Shown: piece after piece, positions 34,120 through 43,459 of the stretch
Numbering within the stretch: the first letter of the stretch is position 1
Layout of the letters: each line of letters begins with the position of its first letter
Source of the DNA: Marichromatium purpuratum 984
GTDB taxonomy: Bacteria > Pseudomonadota > Gammaproteobacteria > Chromatiales > Chromatiaceae
Assembly (NCBI RefSeq): GCF_000224005.2
Contig: NZ_CP007031.1
Span: forward strand, 1,227,501 to 1,291,500
DNA length: 64,000 bases
Direction of reading: 5' to 3'
Notes under the pieces: model-generated
What the model was told of the DNA's origin: nothing
Databases searched by the model: none
What the model saw: only the letters and a program-made list of their open reading frames with translations
Translations under genes and position numbers: made by a program

Positions 34120-34413
34120 TCAATGCGCCGCGCGCTCGGCCTCCATTGCCGCCTCGGCCAGCACCGTCTCCGATACGCCGCGCTTCTTCAGGGCCGCGAT
34201 CAATCGTGCGGTCTGGTCCGTGGCGTAGCGTGCCTCGTCGCGCCGTAGCCCCTCGCTGACGTAGAGCTTGAGCAGCGCCTGATAGCCGGAGAATCCGCGC
34301 AGTGGCGCGATCTCCTTGAGCGATTCGACCACGTCGACGGGGATGCGCAAGGTGATGCTGGTCATCGGGCGGTCCTTGCGCAGACGGCTCTTGATGCGGT
34401 CAGGAATGCTCAT
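34120..34413 (-). CDS. brnA: BrnA-type antitoxin
   Basis: The protein has 97 residues. MTSITLRIPVDVVESLKEIA plus LRGFSGYQALLKLYVSEGLR forms the ribbon-helix-helix DNA-binding part typical of BrnA antitoxins, followed by a helical tail. It follows the BrnT toxin gene and overlaps its end by 14 nt, the normal toxin-first order of brnTA. BrnA neutralises BrnT and represses the operon. ATG 34413 lies inside the end of brnT; the Met at residue 17 is a possible alternative. Confidence 0.8.
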   Translation of the reverse strand: MSIPDRIKSRLRKDRPMTSITLRIPVDVVESLKEIAPLRGFSGYQALLKLYVSEGLRRDEARYATDQTARLIAALKKRGVSETVLAEAAMEAERAAH

Positions 34414-34699
34414 GGGTGCGTCTCTCCTCTTGGGTGGCCCGACGGGCGGAGATGAGGCGAATCACCTCGTCCGATCGTTCGATGTGTACCACGAACAGGA
34501 GCCGTGCCGTGGCGTCGTAGCCGATCACAGCGTCACGGGCCTCGTCGTGCCGGCTTGCGTCCACCAGACGGAACAGCGGGTCGAAGAATACCGTGGCCGC
34601 CTGCTCGAAGGTGATCCCGTCGTGGCGCAGCGGATTGATCGATGCCTTGCGCGCGTCCCACACGAAGGACAGGCCATTGAGTTCGTAGCGGACATCCAT
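34400..34699 (-). CDS. brnT: BrnT-type ribonuclease toxin
   Basis: The protein has 99 residues. FVWDARKASINPLRHDGITF, EQAATVFFDP, DARDAVIGYD-like (EARDAVIGYDATARLLFVVH) and RSDEVIRLISARRATQEERR are hallmark BrnT segments: an RNase-fold toxin that blocks translation by cutting RNA. It is the first gene of a two-gene operon with brnA. A palindrome, TATGTAC-ttt-GTACATA, lies 21-38 bp upstream and is a likely BrnA operator. The pair sits at the right edge of the conflict island. Confidence 0.85.
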   Translation of the reverse strand: MDVRYELNGLSFVWDARKASINPLRHDGITFEQAATVFFDPLFRLVDASRHDEARDAVIGYDATARLLFVVHIERSDEVIRLISARRATQEERRTHEHS

Positions 34700-34720
34700 A
34701 GCAGGGAAGTCTAGCTAATA

Positions 34721-34737
34721 TATGTACTTTGTACATA
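34721..34737 (-). promoter_or_regulatory. Palindromic operator upstream of brnTA
   Basis: TATGTAC and GTACATA are perfect inverted repeats separated by TTT. A -10-like TATATT on the minus strand lies at 34717-34722. Autoregulation of brnTA by BrnA is known in the family; this palindrome is the only strong candidate site here. Confidence 0.65.
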
Positions 34738-34932
34738 CATTGCTTTCGATCTGTCTTGCATGGCTGGTCGGTTGAGTCTGGTGGTGTCCGCGCCATGCGC
34801 TCGGTCATGGCTCGATGTCTGGCGCGACCGCTCAGGGCTTTGTGCTCGCACATGCCTTCCCGCCCGCCGGATGACGCCCCTCCCACCCCCTCGGTATGAT
34901 CCCACCAAGTCCTTTCTCCCAAGAGTGTTGCT

Positions 34933-35895
34933 ATGTCCCTGAAGAATGGTGTTCTGCTCGATCTTGCGACGATCGATCGGGACGATCTCGATCTCTCCGC
35001 GTTGGCGGGGGTGTGCGAGGGGTGGCGGCGTCATGCCTATACCGAGCCCGCCGAGGTGGCGGCGCGGATCGCCGATGCCGAGGTGGTGGTGACCAACAAG
35101 GTGGTGCTCGACCGGCAGGCGTTGAGCGGGGCGCGGTCGCTGCGGCTGGTGTGCGTGGCCGCCACCGGCACCAACAATGTCGATCTGGAGGCGGCGCGCG
35201 AGCTGGGCATCGCGGTGGCCAATGTCGCCGGTTACGCGACGCCCTCGGTGGTGCAGCACGTCTTCTCGCTGATCCTCGCCCTCACCACCCGGCTGCCCGA
35301 GTATCAGCGCGCGATCGACGCCGGGGCCTGGCAGCGTCACGACAGCTTCTGCGTGATGGATTACCCGATCCGCGAACTCGCCGGGCGCACCCTGGGGATC
35401 GTCGGGCTCGGTGATCTCGGCGGCGGGGTGGCGCGGGTGGCCGAGGCCTTCGGCATGAAGGTGCTGGTCGCGCAGCGTCCAGGTGGGGCGCTGCGTGTCG
35501 GGCGGCTGATGCTGGAGGCCTTGCTGCCGCGGGTCGACGTGCTCAGTCTGCACTGTCCGCTCACCGAAGCGACGCGCGGGCTGATCGGCGCGCGCGAGCT
35601 GGGGCTGATGCGGCGCGACGCGCTGCTGATCAACACCGCCAGGGGCGGTATCGTCGACGAGCAGGCGCTGGCCGAGGCGCTGCGCGCCGGCACCATCGGC
35701 GGTGCCGGGGTCGACGTGCTGAGTGCCGAGCCGCCGCGTGCGGGCAATCCGCTGCTCGACCCCACGATCCCCAACCTGATCGTCACCCCGCACATCGCCT
35801 GGGCCAGTCGCGAGGCGCGCCAGCGCATGGTCGACGAGATCGCCGCCAACATCTCCGCCTGCCTCGCCGGCACGTCGCGCAACCGTGTTGCCTGA
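34933..35895 (+). CDS. hprA: D-2-hydroxyacid dehydrogenase, probable glycerate dehydrogenase
   Basis: The protein has 320 residues. It has the NAD-binding GLGDLGGGVARVAEAFGMKV fold and the catalytic Arg (NTARGGIVDE), Glu (SAEPPR) and His (TPHIAW) of the D-isomer hydroxyacid dehydrogenase family. The N-terminal KVVLDRQAL and TGTNNVDLEAARELGI segments fit glycerate/hydroxypyruvate dehydrogenases. It would interconvert hydroxypyruvate and glycerate in photorespiratory or serine metabolism. Substrate is predicted from overall similarity only. The gene stands alone, convergent with the RND operon. Confidence 0.8.
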   Translation: MSLKNGVLLDLATIDRDDLDLSALAGVCEGWRRHAYTEPAEVAARIADAEVVVTNKVVLDRQALSGARSLRLVCVAATGTNNVDLEAARELGIAVANVAGYATPSVVQHVFSLILALTTRLPEYQRAIDAGAWQRHDSFCVMDYPIRELAGRTLGIVGLGDLGGGVARVAEAFGMKVLVAQRPGGALRVGRLMLEALLPRVDVLSLHCPLTEATRGLIGARELGLMRRDALLINTARGGIVDEQALAEALRAGTIGGAGVDVLSAEPPRAGNPLLDPTIPNLIVTPHIAWASREARQRMVDEIAANISACLAGTSRNRVA

Positions 35896-35958
35896 GCCGC
35901 CAACCTTTGGCCGCCAGAGGGAAACCGCTACGGCATCAAGGGTTGGCGTCCTGGCGGT

Positions 35959-38900
35959 TCAATCTCCTGGTCGCCGATCGTCACCGCGTGCGAACAGGGC
36001 CGAGGCCCGGGTTCCGATCCAGCGCCGGGTGTCCTGCTCGATACCGTACAGACAGGGGATCAGCACCAGCGAGATCAGGGTGCCGAAGAGGATGCCCCAG
36101 GCCATGGCGAGCACCATCGGGGTGATGAAGGGGCTGGAGCCGGCGAGCCCGTAGGCGGTGGGGATCAGACCGGCGACCGTGGTCAGCGAGGTGATGACGA
36201 TCGGGCGCAGACGCGCGGCGGTGCCGTCGGCGATTCCTTGGTCGTCGAGCCGGCCGTCGGCGCGCGCACGCTGGCGGTTGAGGGCGTGGACCAGCACCAC
36301 CGAGTCGTTGACCAACACCCCGATCAGGCCAAGCACGCCGATCAGCGCGATCAGGCTCAGCGGCTCGCCCTGCAGGCCGAGCCCGACGATCACCCCGGAC
36401 AGACCGAAGGGGATGGCGGCGAGGATCAGCAGTGGTTGGGTGAAGGAGCCGAAGAGCAGCACCAGGACCACCAGGATCGACAGCGCGCAGACGACGAAGG
36501 CGATACCGATGTCGCCGAGCGATTCGCGCTGCTGCTCCAGCTCGCCGCCGTACCACAGCCGCAACTGGGGGTGCTGGCGCAGCAGGCCGGTCTGCTCGAC
36601 GTGTTCGGCGAGTGACTGGTTGACCTGCTGCACCGAGACCCGGGCGCGGTCGATGTCGGCGTAGAGGGTGAGGGTGCGGCGACCGAGATAGTGACGGATG
36701 GCCGCCTCGCCGGGGCGTACTCGGATCTCGGCGACGCTGCCGAGATAGACCGGCTGGCCGCGATCGTTGATCAGTACCAGATTGCGCAGGGTCTCCATCC
36801 GGCCACGGTCCTCGGCGCGGAACTGCAGGCGATAGCGCACGCGCTCCTCGACCTGTTGCAGCTCGTCGACCAGCAGGCCGTCGAAGGCGACGGCGACCAT
36901 CTGGGTGATGGCCGCGACGCTCAGCCCGCGGTCGGCCAGTGCCTGATGATCGAAGTCCAGTTCGACGATGTCCTTGCCCGGCTTGTAGCTGGTCCAGACC
37001 TCGGTGACGCCCGGCTGCGTGGCGAGGAAGTCGGCGAGCCGGTCGGCCAGGGTGAAGCGCGCCGGGTCGTTGCCGATGATCTCCAGCTCGACCGGTTTGC
37101 CGGCCACCGGCGTGTCCTTCAGCGGCTCGACGACGATGCGCCGGTAGTCGGGCAGGGCGGAGAGTTCGGCGCGCAGCCCGGTGATCAGTTCGTTGGAGTC
37201 GGTCTCGCGCTGGCCCTGCGGGCGCATGTAGAGGGTGAGCAGCGCCCAGGCCGGGTTGCGTCCCTCGGTGGCGCCGTACATGTCGGTGTCGTGATGACCG
37301 ATGCGGGTGATGATGTTGAGCAGGTCCGCGGCGGGCACGCGCGCGCGGATCAGCGCCTCCAGCTCGGCGGCCTTGTCGATGGTGTAGTCGAACGAGGCAC
37401 CCTCGGGCAGCTCGACCTTGAAGTTAACGGTGTCGATGTCGACCTCGGGGTAGAGATCGAAGCGCATCACCAGCGCACCGTAGGCGAGGATCGCGCAGAA
37501 CCCGGCGACGAACAGCGTCAGGGTCAGATAACGGTGACGTACGGCGCGCAACACGAAGCGATCGAACCCCGCCTGCACCGGCAGGAACCAGCGCCTGGGC
37601 GGGGTGGTGGCGCGCCGCCCGTGGGCGTGGGCGAGATGACCGGGGAGCATCAGCAGGCTCTCGCCGAGCGAGGCGCCGAGTACCAGCGCGACCATCACCG
37701 GCAGGGTCCAGAGGAACTTGCCCTCCAGGCCGCCGAGAAAGGCCACCGGCAGGAAGGCCAGCACTGTGGTGAGGGTGCTGACGATCACCGGCGAGGCGAC
37801 CGCGCCGGCCCCTTCGATGGCGGCGCGGCGTGGTGGCAGGCCCTGTTCGAGCCGTCGCTGCACGCTCTCGGCGGTGACCACGCCGTCGTCGACCAGCATG
37901 CCGAGCATGAGGATCAGCGCGGTCAGCGTCATTACGTCGATGCCGAGTCCGACCACCGGCATCAGCGCGAAGGTCAGCAACAGCGCGGTACCCAGTCCGA
38001 GGCTGACCCACAGCGCCAGAGGCAGGCTGAGGAACAGCCACAGACAGCCGATCACCAGTGCGAAGCCGAGCAGGGCGTTGCTGCCGAGCACGTCGAGCAT
38101 GTCGTAGGTGAAGCGCGAGATGTCGTTGACCCTCTCGATGCGTACCCCCGGCGCCAGGTTGGCGCGTTCGCGCTCGACGAAGGCGCGCACCACCGCCGCC
38201 GTCTCCAGCCCGTCGGCCTCGGCCTTCTGGCGCGCGAGCAGGGCGATGCTCAAGCGGCCATCGGTGCGCGACTGCACCTGCCAGTCCTCGTAGTCGAGCA
38301 CCACCTCGGCGATGTCGCGCACGCGCACGCTGTTGCCGGGCTCGCGCGCGCGCACGATCACCGTCTCGACCTGGCGCGGGTGGTCGAACTGGCCGACGCT
38401 CAGCACCTTCTTCTCGGCGACGAAGGAGGTCAGCGAGCCGCCCGAGGCGCGCACGTTGCGCCGCTCGATGGCCTGGCGGATCTCGTCGACCGAGAGCCGC
38501 AGCTGCTGCAACCGCTCGGGGTCGAGCAGCACCCGCACCTCGCGCTCGCGATAGCCGACCTTCTCCACCGAGGCGATACCCGGCTCCTCGCGCAAGGCGT
38601 CGGCCAGTCGCCGGGCGCTGGCGCGCAGCACCGATTCGGGCACCGGGCCGCTGAGATGCAGCTCCATCACCGGCACTTCGAGGGTCGACATCTCCTCGAC
38701 CAGTGGGCGTTCGAGCAGGTCGGCGGGCAGTCGCGTGCCGGCGCGATCGACCGCCTTCTGGATGTCGGCGAGCACCTGACGCTTGTCGCCGGCATCGGGG
38801 TCGATGCGCACCGTGATCACCGAGATCCCCTCCATGCTGTTGGAGGTGATCTTCTTCAGCCCATCGACCTCGAGCAGCTCGTCCTCGAGCGGGACGGTGA

Positions 38901-39090
38901 TCGACAGCTCGACGTCCTCGGGACCGGCGCCGGGGCGCTCGGTGGTGATGTTGACCAGCCCGAGGTCGATGCGCGGCATGGTGCCGTAGTGGATCTGCTG
39001 GGTGGCGAGCAGGCCGCTGGCGACGATCAGCACCAGCAGCAGGTTGACCAGCAGCGGTCGGTCGACGAAGAAGCCGAGCGGGGTCTTCAT
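35959..39090 (-). CDS. RND efflux permease, second pump of the operon
   Basis: The protein has 1043 residues, the usual length of RND transporters with 12 membrane helices and two large periplasmic loops. MKTPLGFFVDRPLLVNLLLV starts helix 1. The helix-4 proton-relay region VMTLTALILMLGMLVDDGVV carries the paired Asp residues, and GVLGLIGVLVNDSVVLVHAL is the second half. It moves substrates across inner membrane and periplasm using the proton gradient together with the adaptor encoded directly upstream (4-nt overlap). Substrate is unknown. The operon lacks an outer membrane channel gene, so a TolC-like protein must be supplied elsewhere. Confidence 0.88.
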   Translation of the reverse strand: MKTPLGFFVDRPLLVNLLLVLIVASGLLATQQIHYGTMPRIDLGLVNITTERPGAGPEDVELSITVPLEDELLEVDGLKKITSNSMEGISVITVRIDPDAGDKRQVLADIQKAVDRAGTRLPADLLERPLVEEMSTLEVPVMELHLSGPVPESVLRASARRLADALREEPGIASVEKVGYREREVRVLLDPERLQQLRLSVDEIRQAIERRNVRASGGSLTSFVAEKKVLSVGQFDHPRQVETVIVRAREPGNSVRVRDIAEVVLDYEDWQVQSRTDGRLSIALLARQKAEADGLETAAVVRAFVERERANLAPGVRIERVNDISRFTYDMLDVLGSNALLGFALVIGCLWLFLSLPLALWVSLGLGTALLLTFALMPVVGLGIDVMTLTALILMLGMLVDDGVVTAESVQRRLEQGLPPRRAAIEGAGAVASPVIVSTLTTVLAFLPVAFLGGLEGKFLWTLPVMVALVLGASLGESLLMLPGHLAHAHGRRATTPPRRWFLPVQAGFDRFVLRAVRHRYLTLTLFVAGFCAILAYGALVMRFDLYPEVDIDTVNFKVELPEGASFDYTIDKAAELEALIRARVPAADLLNIITRIGHHDTDMYGATEGRNPAWALLTLYMRPQGQRETDSNELITGLRAELSALPDYRRIVVEPLKDTPVAGKPVELEIIGNDPARFTLADRLADFLATQPGVTEVWTSYKPGKDIVELDFDHQALADRGLSVAAITQMVAVAFDGLLVDELQQVEERVRYRLQFRAEDRGRMETLRNLVLINDRGQPVYLGSVAEIRVRPGEAAIRHYLGRRTLTLYADIDRARVSVQQVNQSLAEHVEQTGLLRQHPQLRLWYGGELEQQRESLGDIGIAFVVCALSILVVLVLLFGSFTQPLLILAAIPFGLSGVIVGLGLQGEPLSLIALIGVLGLIGVLVNDSVVLVHALNRQRARADGRLDDQGIADGTAARLRPIVITSLTTVAGLIPTAYGLAGSSPFITPMVLAMAWGILFGTLISLVLIPCLYGIEQDTRRWIGTRASALFARGDDRRPGD

Positions 39091-40193
39091 GGCGTCGGCT
39101 CCGTGACGATCTCGACCGGGCTGGCGTCGATCAGCTGCGCCATGCCCTCGACCACCAGTCGGTCACCGGCGGCGAGTCCCTCCAGCGCCGGGATCCACTC
39201 GGCGGTGCTGGCACGCAGCATCGGTTCGATCTCGACGGCGCGGCCGTCGCGCACCACGTAGACCACTCGCCGACGATGACGATCGACCAGGGCGGTGTCG
39301 GGGATCAACAGCGCCTCGGGGTCGAGCACCGCCTGTAGCCGCACGCGCGCGGTCATGCCTGGGCGCAGCAGGCCGTCGGTGTCGTCGAGCAGGATCTTGA
39401 TCGGGAAGTTGCCGGTGTCGGGATCGGCCTTGATCCCGACCGACTCGATCCGTCCCCGGTAGCGCCGTCCCGGCACTCCGGCCGAACGGATCTCGGCCTC
39501 GGCGCCGACGCGCAGGGCGTTGACCGCGCGCTCGCCGACATGGGCGCGCACCCGCAGCCGATCGGCCGTCTGCACGCTGCCGAGCAGCTGGCCCGGCATC
39601 ACCATCTCGCCGGGCTCGACCGCGCGACGGTCGATGATGCCGTCCACCGGGCTGAGGACCCGGCTCTCGGCGACCTCGCGCGCGGCCAATCGTTCGGCGG
39701 CAAGCATCTCCTCGTAGGCGGCGCTGGCGCGCCGCAGCGCGATCTCGGCGCGCTCCAGCGCCTCGCGCGAGACCGCGCCGCTGCCGGCCAGACCGCGCCG
39801 GCGGTCGAGTTCCTGGTGAGCCTCCTCCAGCCCGGCGCGGGTGCGTGCCACCGCAGTCGTCGCTTGGCGCAGGCGCAGCCCGCGCTTGCGCGCGTCGAGT
39901 TCGACCAGCAGCGCGCCGGCCTCGACGCGCTGGCCCTCGTCGAAATGGATCGCCTCGACCTGAGCGGAGAAATCGACCGTGAAGGCGACGTCCTCGACTG
40001 CCTCGATCTCGCCATAGGCGTCGATCGGCTGGCGCCAGGGACGGGGCTCCAGGGTGAGCACGCGGACCTGGGCGATGCGCGGCTCGAGCGGGGTGCTCGG
40101 GTCGGTGGCCTCGGGTGAGCAGCCGACCAGGATGGTCGACAGTGCCGAGACGAGCAGCAGGGTGATAGGGGAGGGGCGGGCGCGGCCGTGCAT
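39087..40193 (-). CDS. RND periplasmic adaptor lipoprotein, second pump
   Basis: The protein has 368 residues. A signal ending in ILVGC gives a lipoprotein. The HlyD-type core includes VDFSAQVEAIHFDEGQRVEA (lipoyl half), a coiled coil at about residues 100-155, SPVDGIIDRRAVEPGEMVMP and a beta-barrel segment GNFPIKILLDD. It links the permease to an outer membrane channel. Start 40193 is chosen because GGAG lies 9 nt upstream and the signal follows at once; ATG 40208 is the alternative. Its end overlaps the permease start (ATGA). Confidence 0.85.
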   Translation of the reverse strand: MHGRARPSPITLLLVSALSTILVGCSPEATDPSTPLEPRIAQVRVLTLEPRPWRQPIDAYGEIEAVEDVAFTVDFSAQVEAIHFDEGQRVEAGALLVELDARKRGLRLRQATTAVARTRAGLEEAHQELDRRRGLAGSGAVSREALERAEIALRRASAAYEEMLAAERLAAREVAESRVLSPVDGIIDRRAVEPGEMVMPGQLLGSVQTADRLRVRAHVGERAVNALRVGAEAEIRSAGVPGRRYRGRIESVGIKADPDTGNFPIKILLDDTDGLLRPGMTARVRLQAVLDPEALLIPDTALVDRHRRRVVYVVRDGRAVEIEPMLRASTAEWIPALEGLAAGDRLVVEGMAQLIDASPVEIVTEPTP

Positions 40194-40253
40194 ACGACTC
40201 GACTCCATGGCTGACACCCGCCGGGACCGGGCTCTCTCGCGGGCAGAGCCGGG

Positions 40254-40272
40254 CGTGTCCGTCACGGACACG
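40254..40272 (-). promoter_or_regulatory. Perfect inverted repeat between the two RND pumps
   Basis: CGTGTCCGT and ACGGACACG are separated by one base. It lies in the 149-bp gap between the end of the first permease and the second adaptor, 61 bp upstream of the chosen start, and could be an operator or an RNA hairpin. There is no T-run, so it is not a classic terminator. Confidence 0.45.
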
Positions 40273-40342
40273 GGCGCGGTGCGGGTGTGACGCGGGCCGG
40301 ATCGCTCCGACCCCGCGCGGTGTGTGGTTTCACCCGCATTAT

Positions 40343-43300
40343 CTACCCGGATGGACACGACCTGTCCATGATCACCCGTGCCGACCGTTCGGTGGACGGC
40401 CCTGGTGGTGGCGCCGCGCGGGCCGCGTCGGTGGTGGCATCGATGCGGAAGACGCTGGCATAGATCACCGGCACGACGACCAGGGTGAGTACCGTGGCGA
40501 TGGTCAGTCCGCCCATGATGGTGACGGCCATCGGCGAGAAGAAGGCGTCCCACAGCAGCGGTGCCATGCCGAGTACGGTGGTGAAGGCGGCCATGGTGAC
40601 CGGGCGCACGCGGCTGACCGCGGCGTCGAGGACGGCGCGATAGGGCGGCTTGCCGGCGGCGCGTTCGAGATCGATCTGGTTGAGCAGCACGATCTCGTTC
40701 TTCATCAGCATGCCGAACAGGCTGAGGAAGCCGAGCATCGCCATGAAGCCGAACGCCTTGCCGGCGAGCAGCATCGCCGGGGCCACCCCGACGATCACCA
40801 GCGGCAGGCCGAGGAAGATCACGGTCGCGTGGCGGAGCGAGTTGAACAGCATCACCGAGATCACGAACATCGCGAGGAAGGCGATGGGGAAGTTGGACAT
40901 CAGCTTGGCGTTGGCCTCGGTCGCCGCCTCGTGCTCGCCGCCCCATTCGAGTCGGTAGCCGTCGGGGATGTCGAGCTGCTCGATCTGGGGGCGCAGCCGC
41001 TGGAACAGCGCCTCGGTGGTGCCCGAGACCGGCTTGCTCAGCACCGAGAGGGTGCGCTCGCGGTCGCGGCGGCGGATCACCGGATCCTCCCAGCCGGTGG
41101 TGGCGGTGGTGGTGACCTGTTCGAGCGGCACCCAGTGGTCGTTGGTCTCGCTCCACACCCGGACGTTGCCGAGGGTGTCGATCCGGGTGCGCTCCTCGGC
41201 CGGGGCGCGCACCAGGATCGGCAGCAGGTCGTCGCCGTGACGATAGGTGCCGACGCGCACGCCGGAGAAGTTCATCGCCACCGCCTCGGCGATCTCCGGG
41301 CGGGTGACGCCGATGCGCTGGGCCTGGGAGCGGGCCATGGTCATCACCTGCACCGGCACCGGCTCGCCCCAGTCGGTGCGCACGGTGCGGGCGTTGTCGT
41401 CGCGGCGCATGATGGTCTCGACCTGTTGCGCGAGGTGGCGCAGCACCGCGATCTCTGGGCCGATCAGACGCGCCTCGACGGCGCCGCCGCCGGGACCGAG
41501 CTTGAAGGCGTCGGCGGTGACGGTGATCTCGGGGTGGTGGTGCTCGATGTGCGTCATCACCGTGCGCGCGAGCGTGGGGATGGCGTGGAAGTCCTCGACG
41601 TCGACGAGCAGCATGGCGTAGGCGCTGTTGGTCATCTCCGGCTCGTAGGTCAGCAGGAAGCGCAGCGAGCCGGCGCCGACGAACCCGGTGGTGGCGGTGA
41701 CGCCGTCGAGCCCGGCGACGTGCCGCTCGATGGTGGCGAGGGTGGCGGCGGTGCGGTCGATGTGGGTGCCCTCGGGCAGCCACAGCTGCACCATGAACTG
41801 ATCGCGGTTCATGTCGGGCATGAAGTCCTGCTGGACCTTGGAGAAGCCGGCCATGGCCGCGACCAGTACCGCGAGGGTGACGCCGAGCGCGATCGGCCGA
41901 TGCCCCAGACACCAGGCGACCAGACGTCGATAGCGGCGATAGAAGGCGGTGTCGGTGACGCTGCCCGTCCGACCGTCCTGCCCGACCCGCAGGAAGCGCG
42001 CGCAGAGATAGGGCGTGACGGTGATCGCCAGCAGCCAGCTCAGTCCCAGCGACAGACAGATCACCTGGAAGAGGCTCTCCAGCCACTCGCCGGTCATGTC
42101 GTCGGACAGCGAGATGGCGGCGAAGGCGAGGATCGCGATCCCGGTCGCGCCGAGCAGCGGCCACTGGTGCTCGCTGACCGTGGTCTCGGCGGCGCGGGTG
42201 CGCTCCATGCCCGCGCGCATCTTCTCGAGGATGTCCTCGGTGACGACGATGGCGTTGTCGACCAGCATGCCCAGCGCGATGATCAGCGCGCCGAGCGAGA
42301 TGCGCTGCAGGGTGATGTCGAGCGCGCGCATGCACAGCAGCGTCGCCATGATCGTCAGCAGCAGCACCGCGCCGACGATCAACCCCTCGCGCGGCCCCAT
42401 GAAGACCACCAGCAGCAGGATGACGATGACCACCGCCGAGATCAGCCCGTGGACGAAGCCCTGCACCTTGTCGCGCACGGTGTCGCCCTGGTGGGCGATG
42501 GCGTGGATCTCGATGCCCGCGGGGATGCGCGCGCGCAGCTCGGCGATGCGCTGGTCGATCGCCTCGCCCATGGCGATGACGTTGCCGCCGGAGACGGTGG
42601 AGATGCCGAGCCCGATGCCGTCCTCGCCGTTGCGCCGCAGCAGCTGGCTGGCGGGGGTGATGTCGCCGCGGCTGATGGTGGCGATGTCGCCGATGCGCAA
42701 CAGCCGCCCGTTGCCGCCCTCGACGAGCTGCTCGCCGAGTTCGTCGATGTCGCGATAGTCGCCGTCGACCCGCAGCCGCACCTGTCTGCTCCCGACCCTG
42801 ACCTCGCCGGCGCTGGTCACGCGGTTTTGCTGGGCGATGGCGTCGAGGATCGTGCGCGGGTGCAGCCCGAGCTGGGTCAGTCGGGCGCGGTCGATCTCGA
42901 TATAGACGGCCTCGTCCGGCATTCCCCAGAAGTCGATGCGACCGACGTCGGTACAGGTCAGCAGTGACTTGCGCAGGTCCTCGGCCACCTCCTTGAGTTC
43001 GGACTTTGAATAGCCCTCGCCGGTGATCGCGAGGAAGACGCCGTAGACGTCACCGAAGTCGTCGTTGACCACCGGCGTGCCGCTGTCCGGCGGCAGCGTG
43101 CCGGCGGCGTCGCGCACCTTGCGCCGCAGTTCGTCCCAGACCTGGGGCAGGCTGTGCTTGTCGTGGGTCTCCTTGATCTCGGCGAAGATGATCGACAGCC
43201 CGGCGCGCGAGATCGAGCGCACCTCGTCGAGCTGCTTGAGCTGCTGGATCGCCGTCTCCAGCGGATCGGTGACCTCCTGCTCGACCTCCTCGGCGGTGGC

Positions 43301-43459
43301 GCCGGGGTAGTGGGTGACGATCAGCGCCTCCTTGATCGAGAACTCCGGGTCCTCCAGCCGGCCGATACTGGCGTAGGAGAGCAACCCGCCGATCAACAGC
43401 AGGATGCAGAGCAGTTGGGTGACCGCCCCGTTCCTGATCGCGATACCGGCGGGGTTCAT
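40343..43459 (-). CDS. RND efflux permease, first pump of the operon
   Basis: The protein has 1038 residues with the RND architecture. MNPAGIAIRNGAVTQLLCIL is helix 1 and ISLGALIIALGMLVDNAIVV is helix 4 with the proton-relay Asp. The C-terminal half has FGFMAMLGFLSLFGMLMKNE. It resembles AcrB-type multidrug pumps of the branch where the first periplasmic loop begins LEDPEFSIKEALIVTHYPGA. It overlaps its adaptor gene by 4 nt upstream. Drug or metabolite specificity cannot be told from sequence. Confidence 0.88.
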   Translation of the reverse strand: MNPAGIAIRNGAVTQLLCILLLIGGLLSYASIGRLEDPEFSIKEALIVTHYPGATAEEVEQEVTDPLETAIQQLKQLDEVRSISRAGLSIIFAEIKETHDKHSLPQVWDELRRKVRDAAGTLPPDSGTPVVNDDFGDVYGVFLAITGEGYSKSELKEVAEDLRKSLLTCTDVGRIDFWGMPDEAVYIEIDRARLTQLGLHPRTILDAIAQQNRVTSAGEVRVGSRQVRLRVDGDYRDIDELGEQLVEGGNGRLLRIGDIATISRGDITPASQLLRRNGEDGIGLGISTVSGGNVIAMGEAIDQRIAELRARIPAGIEIHAIAHQGDTVRDKVQGFVHGLISAVVIVILLLVVFMGPREGLIVGAVLLLTIMATLLCMRALDITLQRISLGALIIALGMLVDNAIVVTEDILEKMRAGMERTRAAETTVSEHQWPLLGATGIAILAFAAISLSDDMTGEWLESLFQVICLSLGLSWLLAITVTPYLCARFLRVGQDGRTGSVTDTAFYRRYRRLVAWCLGHRPIALGVTLAVLVAAMAGFSKVQQDFMPDMNRDQFMVQLWLPEGTHIDRTAATLATIERHVAGLDGVTATTGFVGAGSLRFLLTYEPEMTNSAYAMLLVDVEDFHAIPTLARTVMTHIEHHHPEITVTADAFKLGPGGGAVEARLIGPEIAVLRHLAQQVETIMRRDDNARTVRTDWGEPVPVQVMTMARSQAQRIGVTRPEIAEAVAMNFSGVRVGTYRHGDDLLPILVRAPAEERTRIDTLGNVRVWSETNDHWVPLEQVTTTATTGWEDPVIRRRDRERTLSVLSKPVSGTTEALFQRLRPQIEQLDIPDGYRLEWGGEHEAATEANAKLMSNFPIAFLAMFVISVMLFNSLRHATVIFLGLPLVIVGVAPAMLLAGKAFGFMAMLGFLSLFGMLMKNEIVLLNQIDLERAAGKPPYRAVLDAAVSRVRPVTMAAFTTVLGMAPLLWDAFFSPMAVTIMGGLTIATVLTLVVVPVIYASVFRIDATTDAARAAPPPGPSTERSARVIMDRSCPSG

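Noticed and set aside
36691-39261. Long plus-strand open frame (856 codons) opposite the RND permease and adaptor
   Set aside because: It is a mirror of GC-rich codons in the RND genes, has Asp/His/Gln/Gly-rich low-complexity sequence and no domain.
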